A DNA stretch of 64,000 nucleotides from a bacterium 1XD42-54 (GCA_003612585.1 RAZH01000007.1:124001-188000), one strand, 5' to 3'. Positions 20,835-32,886 are shown, numbered from the stretch's first letter. The notes: generated from the letters alone by a model not told the origin. Made by a program: numbers and translations.

Positions 20835-21356
20835 TCATGAATTTAGTATAGTGTTCATAAATTTCGCGTTCCCGCGTCCCATCCTGTTTGTCAGAACCTG
20901 AGTTCCTTCCCGGACGATGGCAGCTGTATGGAGGTTCATCCAGCCATACCATGAAAAATGAAAGCTCTTATAGACCCTGCATTTTTGCAATGCCTTCCTG
21001 GCCTCCATTGTACACGTATCGCAGACAAACACAACTGTAATATAGCTGTACATATGGCCCGGTTTTGGATCAATCAGTTTCATACCCTGCTCATATGCAT
21101 ACGATTTGCATGTCTCATATAGTTCCTTGGTGAGCGCAGGAACTGAAAAAACATAAACAAATTCATTGCTGTCTGCCTCCCACAGCTTTGCCTTTTTCAA
21201 AAGCACATATTTCTCAGAATGCGCAAAAAAATGGCAGCACCCCTTCAGCGGCAAACCATCGGCACGCTCCATCTCATATCGCTCAACATTGAAATATGAT
21301 TGATATCCTCTGAAAAGCCTGTCCAAAAGCTGTTCCCGGCTCAACGTCAGCTCCAT
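20835..21356 (-). CDS. Uncharacterized protein immediately upstream of cstA
   Basis: 173-aa ORF ending 22 nt before the cstA start on the same strand; no recognised domain. Confidence 0.6.
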   Translation of the reverse strand: MELTLSREQLLDRLFRGYQSYFNVERYEMERADGLPLKGCCHFFAHSEKYVLLKKAKLWEADSNEFVYVFSVPALTKELYETCKSYAYEQGMKLIDPKPGHMYSYITVVFVCDTCTMEARKALQKCRVYKSFHFSWYGWMNLHTAAIVREGTQVLTNRMGRGNAKFMNTILNS

Positions 21357-21527
21357 ATGCCTCTCCTTTTCCGTTTTTCTTAAATCATAAATTTTTTCTA
21401 AACTTCTAAATTTTTTCTAGAATTATAATCTAACATGCAAAAAATTGCAACACCCGCATCCAAAAAACAGGAGAACAATACCTTTTAGGTATTATCCCCC
21501 TGTTTTTTATTTTATTCTCATTTTATT

Positions 21528-22400
21528 CTAATCTAATGACTCGTGAAGACGTTTGATGGTTTTCTCAAAATCAGGCACAAGCATTTCATGATCCGAATAG
21601 TACAGATCATCGTAAGGTATGCGATCCTCCTGCAGATCATAGGACGCCAGCTCGGGAAGCTGGGCCATCAGTTCCAGCATTTCCACAGCGCTGTAATCAT
21701 GCTGAATGGACGGAATCACACGCGTTGCAAGAGCTGCCAGTTTTTCTGCATCTAAATTTTTCACTCCGGAAAAAATCTGTTTCAGGATATCTCTCTGGCG
21801 CTGTGTACGCTGATAATCGTTATTGCCCACATAACGGATACGGGCATACGCCACGGCCTGATTGCCATTCAGAACATACACGCCTCCACATGGAAGATAG
21901 TCCTCCCATGCCTCCATGCTGGTCAGATAACCGTTCAGCCATTTACATTCCGCATCTGTTATTTCTATCTCTACACCGCCTACGATGTCTATAACCTCTG
22001 CCATAGACCTGAAATCAACCACTGCATAATGATCAATCGACAACTCGTAGTTGTCTTCCAGCGTCTCCTGCAGTTTTTCAGGTCCTCCTACCGCATACGC
22101 ATAGTTCAGTTTATGAACTCCGTGTTCTGGAATATCGGCATACAAATCCCTCATAAATGAGGTCAGGATAATTTTTTCTTCCTCCGGCTTCACGGTTGCC
22201 AGAATCATCGTATCTGAATTTCCGTTCCAGCTGTCGTCCCGGTGGTCTGTTCCAATCAAAAGGATATTCATCGTTTCCGTCCGATTTTCAGCCGCCGTCA
22301 CCGAAAGCCCACTGGTCGCAATCACTGCCCCGCAAAGAAATGCTGACACAGCCCGGCAAACCCTGCCTGCTGCCAGCCCTTTTTTCCAACTTCTCTTCAT
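21528..22400 (-). CDS. LytR-CpsA-Psr (LCP) family protein
   Basis: NILLIGTDHRDD, SFMRDLYADIPEHGVHKLNYAYAVGG, RIRYVGNNDYQRTQRQRDIL. Confidence 0.92.
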   Translation of the reverse strand: MKRSWKKGLAAGRVCRAVSAFLCGAVIATSGLSVTAAENRTETMNILLIGTDHRDDSWNGNSDTMILATVKPEEEKIILTSFMRDLYADIPEHGVHKLNYAYAVGGPEKLQETLEDNYELSIDHYAVVDFRSMAEVIDIVGGVEIEITDAECKWLNGYLTSMEAWEDYLPCGGVYVLNGNQAVAYARIRYVGNNDYQRTQRQRDILKQIFSGVKNLDAEKLAALATRVIPSIQHDYSAVEMLELMAQLPELASYDLQEDRIPYDDLYYSDHEMLVPDFEKTIKRLHESLD

Positions 22401-22452
22401 GAATAATTCCTTGCCTCTCCTTTTTTATGAATTGAATCAATATCGAAAATCT

Positions 22453-24105
22453 TTAGTTTTTATCCTGCTCCGGTTTCACAAGGCCTACTAAAACCTCGCT
22501 CCCGCAGGCCTCCTCTATATTTACTGTGTGATTCACAATCCTCAGATAGCTGTTCAGTACCTCAACAAAGGTAAGCCCCTGCTCGAATCCACACTCTTTA
22601 TTTTTCAGGCGCTCCATATGGTTCGTCTGTGCCTTGGATACTCTTTTGATTATCTTGCGTTCCATCTTGCGCAGCGCCAGCCAGTTCTCCGGCGTAATGC
22701 TCTGCTCCCGAAACAGCTTCATCGTACCTTCCAGAAGCTTCAGATCCATATCACAGATTTCCAGCAGCTCGTCTTTCGCCGCACCGGAATAAATGAACCC
22801 GCCCTCCACACATTTCTCATTCTGTTCCATGATCTTTATCGCATGATCGCCAATCTGCTCCAGATCGTTGATGACATGGAATGCACAGCCCATATACTGA
22901 GACACCCTTGCCGGAAGCTCCAGTGAATTGATTGTGGTCAGATAATCCGTAATCTCGGAAGCCAGGTAGTCAACAATTTCTTCGCCTTCGCGAATGCGGT
23001 TTGCGTCCATCAGATCATGCGTAAGCAGTCCTTCTGAAGCCTTCGTAAGATTGTCACGCACAAAGCTTCCCATACGCTCCACTTCTTTGCCAACCTGCAG
23101 CGCGATAACGGCAGGGGAACCTACCGGCATATCCGGGTCAATATATTCAAGCCGGAATGCACTCTCGTGCGCCTGCTTCGGAACGATCATATAGGTCCAC
23201 TTTACAACGAAATTTACAAGCGGAAGCAAAATCACACCAGTCACTACCTTAAACAGTATATGATAAACAGAAATTTGGAACACACCGCCTGGCACATATG
23301 TCTCTATCAGACTCGTCAGCGGCGTAAGCATGGATATCGGAACAAAAAGAACGGCGCCGACAACATTGAAAATCAAATAAATAATGGCAGCACGTTTTGC
23401 ATTATTCTTGGCATTTAACGCCGACAAAAGAGGCGGCGCGGAAGATCCAACGTTGATTCCGCAGATGATAAAAGATGCAAAATACAATGGCATAAGCCCC
23501 TGCATCGCCAAAGCCTGCAAAACACCGACTGCGGCAGAAGAGCTCTGAATCACTGCACACAAAACCACACCTACCACAAAGCCCAGGAGCGGATTCTTTG
23601 CATTCATAATAAAATTCTGGAAAGGCGCGAAATCCTTCAGAGGAGACATCGCACTGCTCATTGTATGAAGTCCCTGGAACAAAAGACCGAAGCCCAGAAT
23701 TACCTGCCCGATATACCGGTTCCGTTTGCGCTTCGCATATAGAAGCATCGCGGCTCCAAGACAGATACACACCGGCGCAATGCCTGATACATCGAGCGCA
23801 ATCAAAACACTCGTAATCGTCGTACCAATATTGGCACCGAAAATAACTCCTGTTGCCTGCGCGAGATCCATGATCTCCGCATTGATAAAGCCCATCACCA
23901 TTACTGTAGTCGCAGAAGATGACTGAATCACCACGGTAACAAGGGCGCCCAGCAGAAAGCCGGCGATACGGTTACGCGTCAGCTTTTCCAACAGATCCTT
24001 CATTTTCGGACCTGCTGCCAGTTCGAGTCCTTCGCCCATATATTTCATACCGAACAAAAAGAGACCCAAACCTCCTGCCAATGAAATAATACTGCCAATT
24101 CCCAT
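22453..24105 (-). CDS. Na/Pi cotransporter family protein with C-terminal PhoU-like domain
   Basis: GLGLFLFGMKYMGEGLE, QSSSATTVMVMGF, second QSSSA repeat; start taken at MGIGSIISLAGG (24105), exact start uncertain. Confidence 0.88.
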   Translation of the reverse strand: MGIGSIISLAGGLGLFLFGMKYMGEGLELAAGPKMKDLLEKLTRNRIAGFLLGALVTVVIQSSSATTVMVMGFINAEIMDLAQATGVIFGANIGTTITSVLIALDVSGIAPVCICLGAAMLLYAKRKRNRYIGQVILGFGLLFQGLHTMSSAMSPLKDFAPFQNFIMNAKNPLLGFVVGVVLCAVIQSSSAAVGVLQALAMQGLMPLYFASFIICGINVGSSAPPLLSALNAKNNAKRAAIIYLIFNVVGAVLFVPISMLTPLTSLIETYVPGGVFQISVYHILFKVVTGVILLPLVNFVVKWTYMIVPKQAHESAFRLEYIDPDMPVGSPAVIALQVGKEVERMGSFVRDNLTKASEGLLTHDLMDANRIREGEEIVDYLASEITDYLTTINSLELPARVSQYMGCAFHVINDLEQIGDHAIKIMEQNEKCVEGGFIYSGAAKDELLEICDMDLKLLEGTMKLFREQSITPENWLALRKMERKIIKRVSKAQTNHMERLKNKECGFEQGLTFVEVLNSYLRIVNHTVNIEEACGSEVLVGLVKPEQDKN

Positions 24106-24354
24106 TTGTACTTTACAGGGAAGCAAAAACTTCTCCCTGCATCCTCCCTCAAACAAATTCAACTACCCACCGCCTGCAAAAGCAGAAGTTTGCCATTTGG
24201 ATATAGAATAACACAAAGAATGTCGAAATGTAAAGAGGATGTAATAAAATATAAAAAATCATGTAAAATTTTGTCGAATAACCGCAGTAAAACGCAAAAA
24301 GACCACCGCAAACTGCGGCAGTCTTCTCTTTGGAATCTCGCTTTAAAAAATCGC

Positions 24355-25323
24355 TCAGGCTTTGTTTTCGCTGCCAAGAACGTTTTTAATCTTATGAGCA
24401 ACCATCTCTTTCACAGCCTGACGAGCCGGTTTCAGATACTGACGCGGGTCAAAGTGATCCGGATGCTCTGCAAAGTATTTGCGGATATTTCCAGTCATAG
24501 CAAGACGGATATCGGAGTCAATGTTGATCTTGCAAACTGCAAGCTCAGCTGCATGACGAAGCTCATGCTCCGGAATACCGATTGCATCCGGCATGTTTCC
24601 GCCGTACTGGTTCACCATCTTTACAAAATCCTGCGGAACAGAAGAGGAACCATGAAGAACGATCGGGAAGCCCGGAAGGCGCTTGATACACTCTTCCAGT
24701 ACGTCAAAGCGAAGTGGCGGCGGAACAAGGATTCCATCTGCATTTCTGGTACACTGGGACGCTTTGAATTTGTATGCGCCATGGCTTGTACCAATAGCGA
24801 TTGCAAGAGAATCACAGCCTGTTCTGTCAACGAACTCTTCTACTTCTTCCGGACGTGTATAGCTTTCCTGTCCTGCTTCAACAACTACTTCATCTTCGAC
24901 ACCTGCCAGAGTACCAAGCTCAGCCTCAACGACTACGCCATGTGCATGTGCATATTCAACAACCTGCTTTGTCAGTGCGATATTGTCTTCGAAGGATTTG
25001 GAAGAAGCATCGATCATAACAGATGTGAATCCACCGTCAATACAGCTCTTGCAAAGTTCAAACGTATCGCCGTGATCCAAATGCAGCGCGATCGGAATCT
25101 GCGGATTCTCAGCAACAGCAGCTTCCACCAATTTTACAAGATAGGTGTGGTTCGCATATGCACGTGCTCCTTTGGATACCTGAAGAATCACCGGGCTGTT
25201 GAGCTCGCCTGCTGCTTCTGTGATACCCTGAACGATTTCCATGTTGTTAACGTTGAATGCGCCGATTGCGTATCCGCCGTCATAAGCTTTTTTAAACATT
25301 TCTGTTGTTGTAACTAAAGCCAT
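24355..25323 (-). CDS. fba: Fructose-bisphosphate aldolase, class II
   Basis: AIGAFNVNNMEIVQGI, HLDHGDTFELCKSCIDGGFTSVMIDAS zinc-binding motif. Confidence 0.95.
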   Translation of the reverse strand: MALVTTTEMFKKAYDGGYAIGAFNVNNMEIVQGITEAAGELNSPVILQVSKGARAYANHTYLVKLVEAAVAENPQIPIALHLDHGDTFELCKSCIDGGFTSVMIDASSKSFEDNIALTKQVVEYAHAHGVVVEAELGTLAGVEDEVVVEAGQESYTRPEEVEEFVDRTGCDSLAIAIGTSHGAYKFKASQCTRNADGILVPPPLRFDVLEECIKRLPGFPIVLHGSSSVPQDFVKMVNQYGGNMPDAIGIPEHELRHAAELAVCKINIDSDIRLAMTGNIRKYFAEHPDHFDPRQYLKPARQAVKEMVAHKIKNVLGSENKA

Positions 25324-25440
25324 AGTTTAATCCTCCTAAAATAAATTTCTTCCCTATTCTAACACACATTCTTTTTATTTACGATATTTTTTTCTCAAAA
25401 ACACCAAAAAAATTTTTTTGAAATTTTTTCTAAAAACCTG

Positions 25441-25469
25441 TTGACAGATCGAAAAAGATGTAGTATAGT
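25441..25469 (+). promoter_or_regulatory. Sigma-A promoter for tRNA-Gly
   Basis: TTGACA-17 bp-TATAGT. Confidence 0.8.
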
Positions 25470-25517
25470 CTTAGATGTTCCGAGGAACACGAAAACAAAG
25501 CAAACAAAACAGCATAT

Positions 25518-25589
25518 GCGCGAGTGGCTCAGTGGTGGAGTATCGCCTTGCCAAGGCGAGGGTCGCGGGTTCGAATCCCGTCTCGCGCT
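25518..25589 (+). tRNA. tRNA-Gly (anticodon GCC)
   Basis: Acceptor GCGCGAG/CTCGCGC, anticodon loop TTGCCAA, T-arm GCGGGTTCGAATCCCGT; CCA not encoded. Confidence 0.95.
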
Positions 25590-25591
25590 CT

Positions 25592-25626
25592 TAAAAAACT
25601 CTTAGTTTTAAGAGTTCTTTTTTTGT
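25592..25626 (+). terminator. Intrinsic terminator of tRNA-Gly
   Basis: AAAACTCTTA-gtt-TAAGAGTTCTTTTTTT. Confidence 0.75.
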
Positions 25627-25712
25627 CTGTAAACATAAAATTTTCCATTTCATAATACGATCACAAAGGAGTACAAAGTACAATCACGATTTCGATTCAT
25701 TTTGTTCACAAC

Positions 25713-25759
25713 AACAGGCAGTACCCTCCGGCCTGGCATCCCGGAAAATACTGCCTGTT
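25713..25759. terminator. Inverted repeat, likely terminator of the 25791-26651 gene
   Basis: AACAGGCAGTA (25713-25723) / TACTGCCTGTT (25749-25759). Confidence 0.6.
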
Positions 25760-25790
25760 TGAAACGAATTTCTGTTACTATCTATTCGAT

Positions 25791-26651
25791 CTATATTTGC
25801 TCCAGAGTCTTAAATACCGGCCGCATCGTTCCTGGGCTGGCTTTCTTCACTGTGCGCAGCACCTCTACGCGGTCTTCTCTCCTGCAAAGGGTCAGCAAGC
25901 AACGCGGAGCCTCCGTATCCACAGCTACAAGATCAATCCAGAGCTCTTCTGCCGCAGCCATTAGTTCTGCTGCTACAACCCCTGCTTCAAATCTGCACGC
26001 GTCTGCTTTCCGCGCTGATACCGGTCGGCTCATCAGACAAATGTGGTTCTCTTTGCAGACCACCTGTATATCCCTCTGCTTCGCCCATAAGCGTCTGTGC
26101 GCAGCCAATATTTCTTCCGCCCAGCCTTCTCGATTTTCCTGAAAAATGCAAGGACGTTCCTGTGAGTCTTCCGCCCCAGACGAAAACTGCCCAAGAGAAG
26201 AAGCGCCAAAAATTACGGCTGCCATGCAATGCTCGCCCGCCTTTGCTTTCTGCTGCATCCACACAGCCGGATTCTTCCATACAGCCGCCGGAATGCCCAG
26301 AAATTGCAGATAATTCACCAGCTGTCCGGCTACATATCCGCTGTTCAGATACCGGTTCTCCTGATCCTTCAGATACCTCCTGCCGTCTCCAATCCGTGCA
26401 CCTTCCTTCTCATCCTCTGCAAAGATCAGAAGAAAATACGGCGCGCAACCGGTTGCATGTCCCGCCTTTTTTCTGTCCGATTCCCCAGCAAATGCTATAC
26501 GGATATCAGAAGACTGCTTCAATCCATCCAGCTTCTCCGCATAAGCCATAATCTGCGCGAGAACCGATTTATCTATTCTCTGTGTTCGTATTTGTTCTTT
26601 CGTTTTTCTATTTCTTCTGTTAAAAAATAAACCCATTCTGCTGCCAGCCAC
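25791..26651 (-). CDS. Divergent nitroreductase-like protein
   Basis: Basic N-terminus then NSGYVAGQLVNYLQFLGIPAAVW resembling the nitroreductase FMN-fold helix region; weak. Confidence 0.4.
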   Translation of the reverse strand: MAGSRMGLFFNRRNRKTKEQIRTQRIDKSVLAQIMAYAEKLDGLKQSSDIRIAFAGESDRKKAGHATGCAPYFLLIFAEDEKEGARIGDGRRYLKDQENRYLNSGYVAGQLVNYLQFLGIPAAVWKNPAVWMQQKAKAGEHCMAAVIFGASSLGQFSSGAEDSQERPCIFQENREGWAEEILAAHRRLWAKQRDIQVVCKENHICLMSRPVSARKADACRFEAGVVAAELMAAAEELWIDLVAVDTEAPRCLLTLCRREDRVEVLRTVKKASPGTMRPVFKTLEQI

Positions 26652-26894
26652 CTTACTTTATTTTATGACACATTTTAACACAATTTTATCCTGTTTCTTT
26701 TGCATCATCTTATGTTACAGCGTTTCTCTTTGCTACGCTTCATTTACAATATTTTGCTTACAACATTCCTTTTTCGTAATGTTTGTTTTTATATTTTTAA
26801 TATTTGTTAATAGAATTGTAACATATAACTTTTTAAAAAGCTAGCAGTTTTTTTATTTTTTTCAAATTTATATATTTTTCAACATAAAGCATCA

Positions 26895-28271
26895 TCATCC
26901 TACAATATTTCTCAGCCAAACACCTTTTTTCACAAGTATGAAACCAATCACACATTTGATGATATCAAGCGACTGACAGAAAAGATACGTCATCAAAATA
27001 GGCAGCCCGGAATACCGGCTCAGACAGAAAGCCGCCGGGATGCTGCACGCCCACAGAAAACACGAATCAAATAAAAATGTGATCACAGTCTGCCCGCCGG
27101 AGCGTAAAGTAAAATACGCACCATGCAGGAAAGCCTGCACTGGCATAAAACAGGCGCCCACTATAATAAGTCTTGTTGCCAAAGCGCGCACTTCATCAGA
27201 AGTATTGTAAATCTGTGGAAAAACAGGTGCCAGCGCCAGCAAGATTCCGCCAATCAAAAAACAGCTCGACACAGAGAAGAAAATCAGCTTGCGGTCCGTA
27301 TCTCTGGCTTCTTCCATTTTTCCGGCTCCCAACAGCTGTCCTATTATAATCGCAATCGCATTTCCCATCGCCAGCCAGACAATATTGCAGACATTTGATA
27401 TGGTCGAAGAAATGTTCAGACCTGCAATCACCACAAGCCCATAGGTCGAATAACACTGAGTCATAATTGCCATTCCCGCTGACCATAAAAGTTCGTTCAC
27501 CATAAGCGGCGATCCTTTTTGCATGATCTTTATAACCAGACTGCCCGGAACTCTGAAGTTACGGTACACATTTCTGATAAACAAGAACTGATCTGCCCTT
27601 CGATGCGTCCAGAGTATGATAATCCCACATTCTACGAAACGCGATACCACTGTCGCGATCGCCGCACCGGAAACTCCCAGACAGGGAGCGCCGAACCTTC
27701 CGAAAATAAGCACATAATTCAAAGCCGTATTCGTCACAACAGCTGCTACACCGGCACGCATTGGGGCCACTGTCTCGCCAGTCTCCCGCAGCGTACTTGC
27801 ATAGATCTGCGCAAACACATAAGGCACCGTACCAATCAGCATAATACGCAGGTATTGTCCACCGAATGAAAGCGTAGCTGCAACATCACTGCTTCCATCC
27901 ACATCGTGCAGATAAAGTGAGATCAGCTGCTCCCCTTTAAAATACAAAAGTAAAATCCCGGCTGTCATCAAAACACAGCCGGAAATCACCTTGAACCGAA
28001 ACGTATCGCGCAACCCTTCGACATTTTTACTGCCAAAAAACTGTGCGCCAAAAATCCCTGCTCCGGACAGCAAGCCGAAAATTGTCACGTTAAATACAAA
28101 GAAAAGCTGGTTGGCCACAGCCACACCAGACATTTCCTCTGTCCCCACACGCCCGATCATAATGTTGTCCAGCATGGCGACAAAATTCGTAATACCATTT
28201 TGCACCATGATTGGCACCGCAACTGCCAGTACCATCAGATAAAACTTTTTATCTCCAATAAACTTTTTCAT
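26895..28271 (-). CDS. MATE family efflux transporter
   Basis: 12-TM MATE pattern (ITNFVAMLDNIMIGRVGTEEMSGVAVANQ); ATG at 28271 preceded by GGAGG. Confidence 0.9.
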   Translation of the reverse strand: MKKFIGDKKFYLMVLAVAVPIMVQNGITNFVAMLDNIMIGRVGTEEMSGVAVANQLFFVFNVTIFGLLSGAGIFGAQFFGSKNVEGLRDTFRFKVISGCVLMTAGILLLYFKGEQLISLYLHDVDGSSDVAATLSFGGQYLRIMLIGTVPYVFAQIYASTLRETGETVAPMRAGVAAVVTNTALNYVLIFGRFGAPCLGVSGAAIATVVSRFVECGIIILWTHRRADQFLFIRNVYRNFRVPGSLVIKIMQKGSPLMVNELLWSAGMAIMTQCYSTYGLVVIAGLNISSTISNVCNIVWLAMGNAIAIIIGQLLGAGKMEEARDTDRKLIFFSVSSCFLIGGILLALAPVFPQIYNTSDEVRALATRLIIVGACFMPVQAFLHGAYFTLRSGGQTVITFLFDSCFLWACSIPAAFCLSRYSGLPILMTYLFCQSLDIIKCVIGFILVKKGVWLRNIVG

Positions 28272-28285
28272 ACATCCTCCAACGC

Positions 28286-29767
28286 TCAACGTACACGCTG
28301 TATCACAAAAACTGTCGTTTTGCTTTTTTCATTTAAAAGAAACCTCTTCAAAAGCCTGTAAATAGGATTGGCCCCAAGCATATCAGAAACCAGCCCCGGC
28401 TCAGTTGAGTACAGAATCATCATGCCATCCATCTTCAGATGCACTCCTGCCTTTTCAAAAAAAGCCCGGTATAACCTTCTCAACTCATCGCGGCCCTCCG
28501 CCGCTGCCTGGGGCATATTTGTGATAATCTCATCAAACAGATACTCATGCTCAAACGTAAAAAAATCCTTATTGATATAATAAACCTGTTCGTCGGCACG
28601 CTTTGTATTTTCTCTCGCTTTTTCAATCGCTTCTCCGAAAATATCAATCCCGTACATCGTACCGGCCGGCACTGCTTTGCTCCGCTCAATCAGCATCGTT
28701 CCCACTCCGCAAAAGGGGTCCAGTATCTGAGCTTTTTCTTTCAGAAACGGCCTGGCAAGTTCTGCGGTAAGCGCTGCATTTACCGGTGCAATGGATGCCG
28801 CCACAAACTCTTTCCGGTAAGCAAACCGTTTCTCTGGGATCGTAAACAATTTAACCATCGGCGCAAATGTACCGTCCTTTCGTTCCAAAAGGCGAAGTTC
28901 CAGCTCATAGTCTGTAACAGAATTAATCAGCTTCCCATCGGAAACCTTTTCCATCGCATCGGAAATCCTACGAATATACGCTCCCTTTTTCTCCGGCTCA
29001 CACCGCCCCTTTAATTCAATCCGAAAGAAAAACGGCGGCTCGCCCCGATGCAGCTCACACAGAAAAGCAAGCAGTGCAGGCGCCAGGCGCGCCCCGGTGT
29101 CTGCCGGATTATCGATCGGAAGTACTCCTGCATCAAATGCAAATAGCAATTCACTGTATGTACGGAGGGGTAGGACAGCATCTACCGCCAGACCCTTTAC
29201 ACAAAGCCCTCCTGCCAGCATTTTAATCCTGGCTCCGGAAAGCTGTCTCGCCGTAGCCTCTCTTTGACAGCGGTTCGTTAGCAGCAGCAGTTCCTTTTTC
29301 TTTTTATATCCGCAAAACTGATGTTTCTTTGGCTTTTCATAGCGCAACATCATGCTCTGCAAAACCCGGAATTCCTCCGAAATATGCTTCTGCGATTCCT
29401 CTGATATTTCCATGTCGCGAAGCTCTCCCAGCCGCTTTCGAAGTTCCTCCAAAAAAGGCCTGTATTCCAACCCGGAAATCGCTTTCAGATAATCCGGTCT
29501 GATATATAAAGTAGTCTCTCTTTGATAGGCATCAAAAAGAATCGGAAGCATCTCCTCCGATTCCATCTCTCCAAGTATCAAAGCTGCATTTTTACGTATC
29601 TTCGGATCTTCAGACGCAAGCAAATTTGTCAGCAATGTAAAATCACCGCCAAACGCCTCTGCAAGTGCGCTGCGCCCTGCTCCGTCTTTTCCCGCATCCC
29701 GAAGCGCAATCAGATTTTTTCGTATCTCCACACCATTTTTCACATTTTCGTATAATTCCCGAATCAT
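28286..29767 (-). CDS. HEAT-repeat N-terminus fused to a SAM-dependent methyltransferase domain
   Basis: HEAT-like segment LLASEDPKIRKNAALILGEMES; MTase motif ILDPFCGVGTMLIERSKAVPAGTMYGIDI; motif IV reads TNMPQ. Confidence 0.7.
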   Translation of the reverse strand: MIRELYENVKNGVEIRKNLIALRDAGKDGAGRSALAEAFGGDFTLLTNLLASEDPKIRKNAALILGEMESEEMLPILFDAYQRETTLYIRPDYLKAISGLEYRPFLEELRKRLGELRDMEISEESQKHISEEFRVLQSMMLRYEKPKKHQFCGYKKKKELLLLTNRCQREATARQLSGARIKMLAGGLCVKGLAVDAVLPLRTYSELLFAFDAGVLPIDNPADTGARLAPALLAFLCELHRGEPPFFFRIELKGRCEPEKKGAYIRRISDAMEKVSDGKLINSVTDYELELRLLERKDGTFAPMVKLFTIPEKRFAYRKEFVAASIAPVNAALTAELARPFLKEKAQILDPFCGVGTMLIERSKAVPAGTMYGIDIFGEAIEKARENTKRADEQVYYINKDFFTFEHEYLFDEIITNMPQAAAEGRDELRRLYRAFFEKAGVHLKMDGMMILYSTEPGLVSDMLGANPIYRLLKRFLLNEKSKTTVFVIQRVR

Positions 29768-29812
29768 AACCCTCCCTGTATATGACTGTGCCCTGGCACA
29801 GCATTCTTCCTT

Positions 29813-30544
29813 TTATTTCTGCGCCGCTTTGCGGCATGTCTCTATGTAGTCCATTACTTCGTCTCGGAATTTCTCCCATTTGTCCTCGTGCTCCACATAG
29901 TACAGCGGGCACTCCTTTCCGGTTACATCGTAGTGCCGGATAATATTTTCGCGCGTAAGTCCATATTCTTCCACCAGATATGCAGTCAAATGCACACACG
30001 CCTGATACGTTTCCTCTGTAAACCGTCCGGACTCATCCAAATGACAGTTTTCGATGGAAACAGACAGATGATTCATCGAATTCGACGCATACGCAATTTC
30101 CCCCGGCGGGACGCACTCAATAATCTCTCCGTCAATGCCTACCACAAAATTTGCACTCATGGATACATCCTTCAGATCTTTCAGGCTTTCGAAATAGTCA
30201 TGATTCTGCTGCGCTGTAGTCCCCGGATTCGCAAGATAATGGACGACGATATTTTCAATCGCATCCACTTTATCTCCTGGTCTTGAGTATTCGTTGACGG
30301 TCAGATGCTGTTCATCAATATCGGGCTTCGGCACCACATTCGGACGCTTCTGCGTTTCTCCCTCCGTAATAGCCTCAAGCCTTACACCATCTCCATCCAA
30401 AAGCGCATCCACGTCTGTATCATCCTTCGGTATCAGCGAAAAGATCAGCCAGATAGCTGCACCTGTGAATACGGCTGCCAGCACCCATATCAATATATGA
30501 TCCCACCTGATTTTTTTCCTTTGTCCTTTTTCCTTTTTTCTCAT
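29813..30544 (-). CDS. N-acetylmuramoyl-L-alanine amidase (Amidase_2 type), membrane-anchored
   Basis: N-terminal TM helix; IVVHYLANPGTTAQQNHDYFES; ENIIRHYDVTGKECPLYYV. Confidence 0.88.
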   Translation of the reverse strand: MRKKEKGQRKKIRWDHILIWVLAAVFTGAAIWLIFSLIPKDDTDVDALLDGDGVRLEAITEGETQKRPNVVPKPDIDEQHLTVNEYSRPGDKVDAIENIVVHYLANPGTTAQQNHDYFESLKDLKDVSMSANFVVGIDGEIIECVPPGEIAYASNSMNHLSVSIENCHLDESGRFTEETYQACVHLTAYLVEEYGLTRENIIRHYDVTGKECPLYYVEHEDKWEKFRDEVMDYIETCRKAAQK

Positions 30545-30754
30545 AATAACCCCGGTATTAAAAATTTATCCACGATTTTCAGTATACAACATTTTACCGG
30601 GCCGTGCACGCTTTTTTTCATTTCACAGAAAGTCTTTTTCTTTCATAGAAAGTCTTTTTTCTTGCAAAAACATAAAAAATACATGACGTTTCCTCCTGTT
30701 TTGAAGATGGTCAGTCTGACAGGAAAATTATGGACCACAAAACAGGATAACAAA

Positions 30755-30800
30755 AGAGCCGCTGCACGCTTTCATATAACGCCTCTCGTGCAACAGCTCT
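30755..30800 (-). terminator. Intrinsic terminator hairpin downstream of guaB
   Basis: Minus-strand RNA AGAGCUGUUGCACG...CGUGCAGCGGCUCU, 14 bp including G-U pairs. Confidence 0.6.
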
Positions 30801-30821
30801 CATCTCGCTTTCTTATACGTC

Positions 30822-32327
<1,506 letters not shown>

Positions 32328-32379
32328 TTACTTACTCTAACAAATTCATTTTTCAATGTCAACCATTGATTAAAAGAAT

Positions 32380-32886
32380 TTAAAAGAGATTTACCTTTCT
32401 CGGACTGATTCGCCGAATATCATTTACCACCACATCATCAAATTCTACCTGAATGATCTCGCGGCCCTTTTCTTTGTTCAAAACCAGCGTATAGCTCTTC
32501 TGGTCCGGTCGTCCGGAAGTAAAATCCTTTATTTTTACCCCCTGTCCATTTACATAACTGTCCAGCGCATGAGACTTTGTCGGCGCCATAAGCTCCAGCT
32601 CCTGCATATCATAGCTGGCAATCCTTTTTCTTTTCTGGCGGGAATAGATTGCGTCAATATCTAATTCGCCGTTCACATACAGATATTCGTATTCCACATC
32701 CAGCTTCGGAAGCACAAATATCCAGAATACAACGCCCAAAACAACCCCCACAGGCAAAAGAAGCGGCGTCACCATAATTCCCCCAAGCAGGCAGAGTACT
32801 ACCAGCCCGATCAATGCTCCCTTTAAAATCCTGGCGCTTGCAGGCATTTCCCGCTTCACCAGTATTTCCCGATACAAATCACTCAT
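32380..32886 (-). CDS. Uncharacterized membrane protein (resembles DUF6106)
   Basis: MSDLYREILVKREMP... with two TM helices; ATG at 32886. Confidence 0.55.
   Translation of the reverse strand: MSDLYREILVKREMPASARILKGALIGLVVLCLLGGIMVTPLLLPVGVVLGVVFWIFVLPKLDVEYEYLYVNGELDIDAIYSRQKRKRIASYDMQELELMAPTKSHALDSYVNGQGVKIKDFTSGRPDQKSYTLVLNKEKGREIIQVEFDDVVVNDIRRISPRKVNLF

Noticed and set aside
24106-25317. 403-aa plus-strand ORF antisense to fba
   Set aside because: Overlaps certain fba; no family resemblance.
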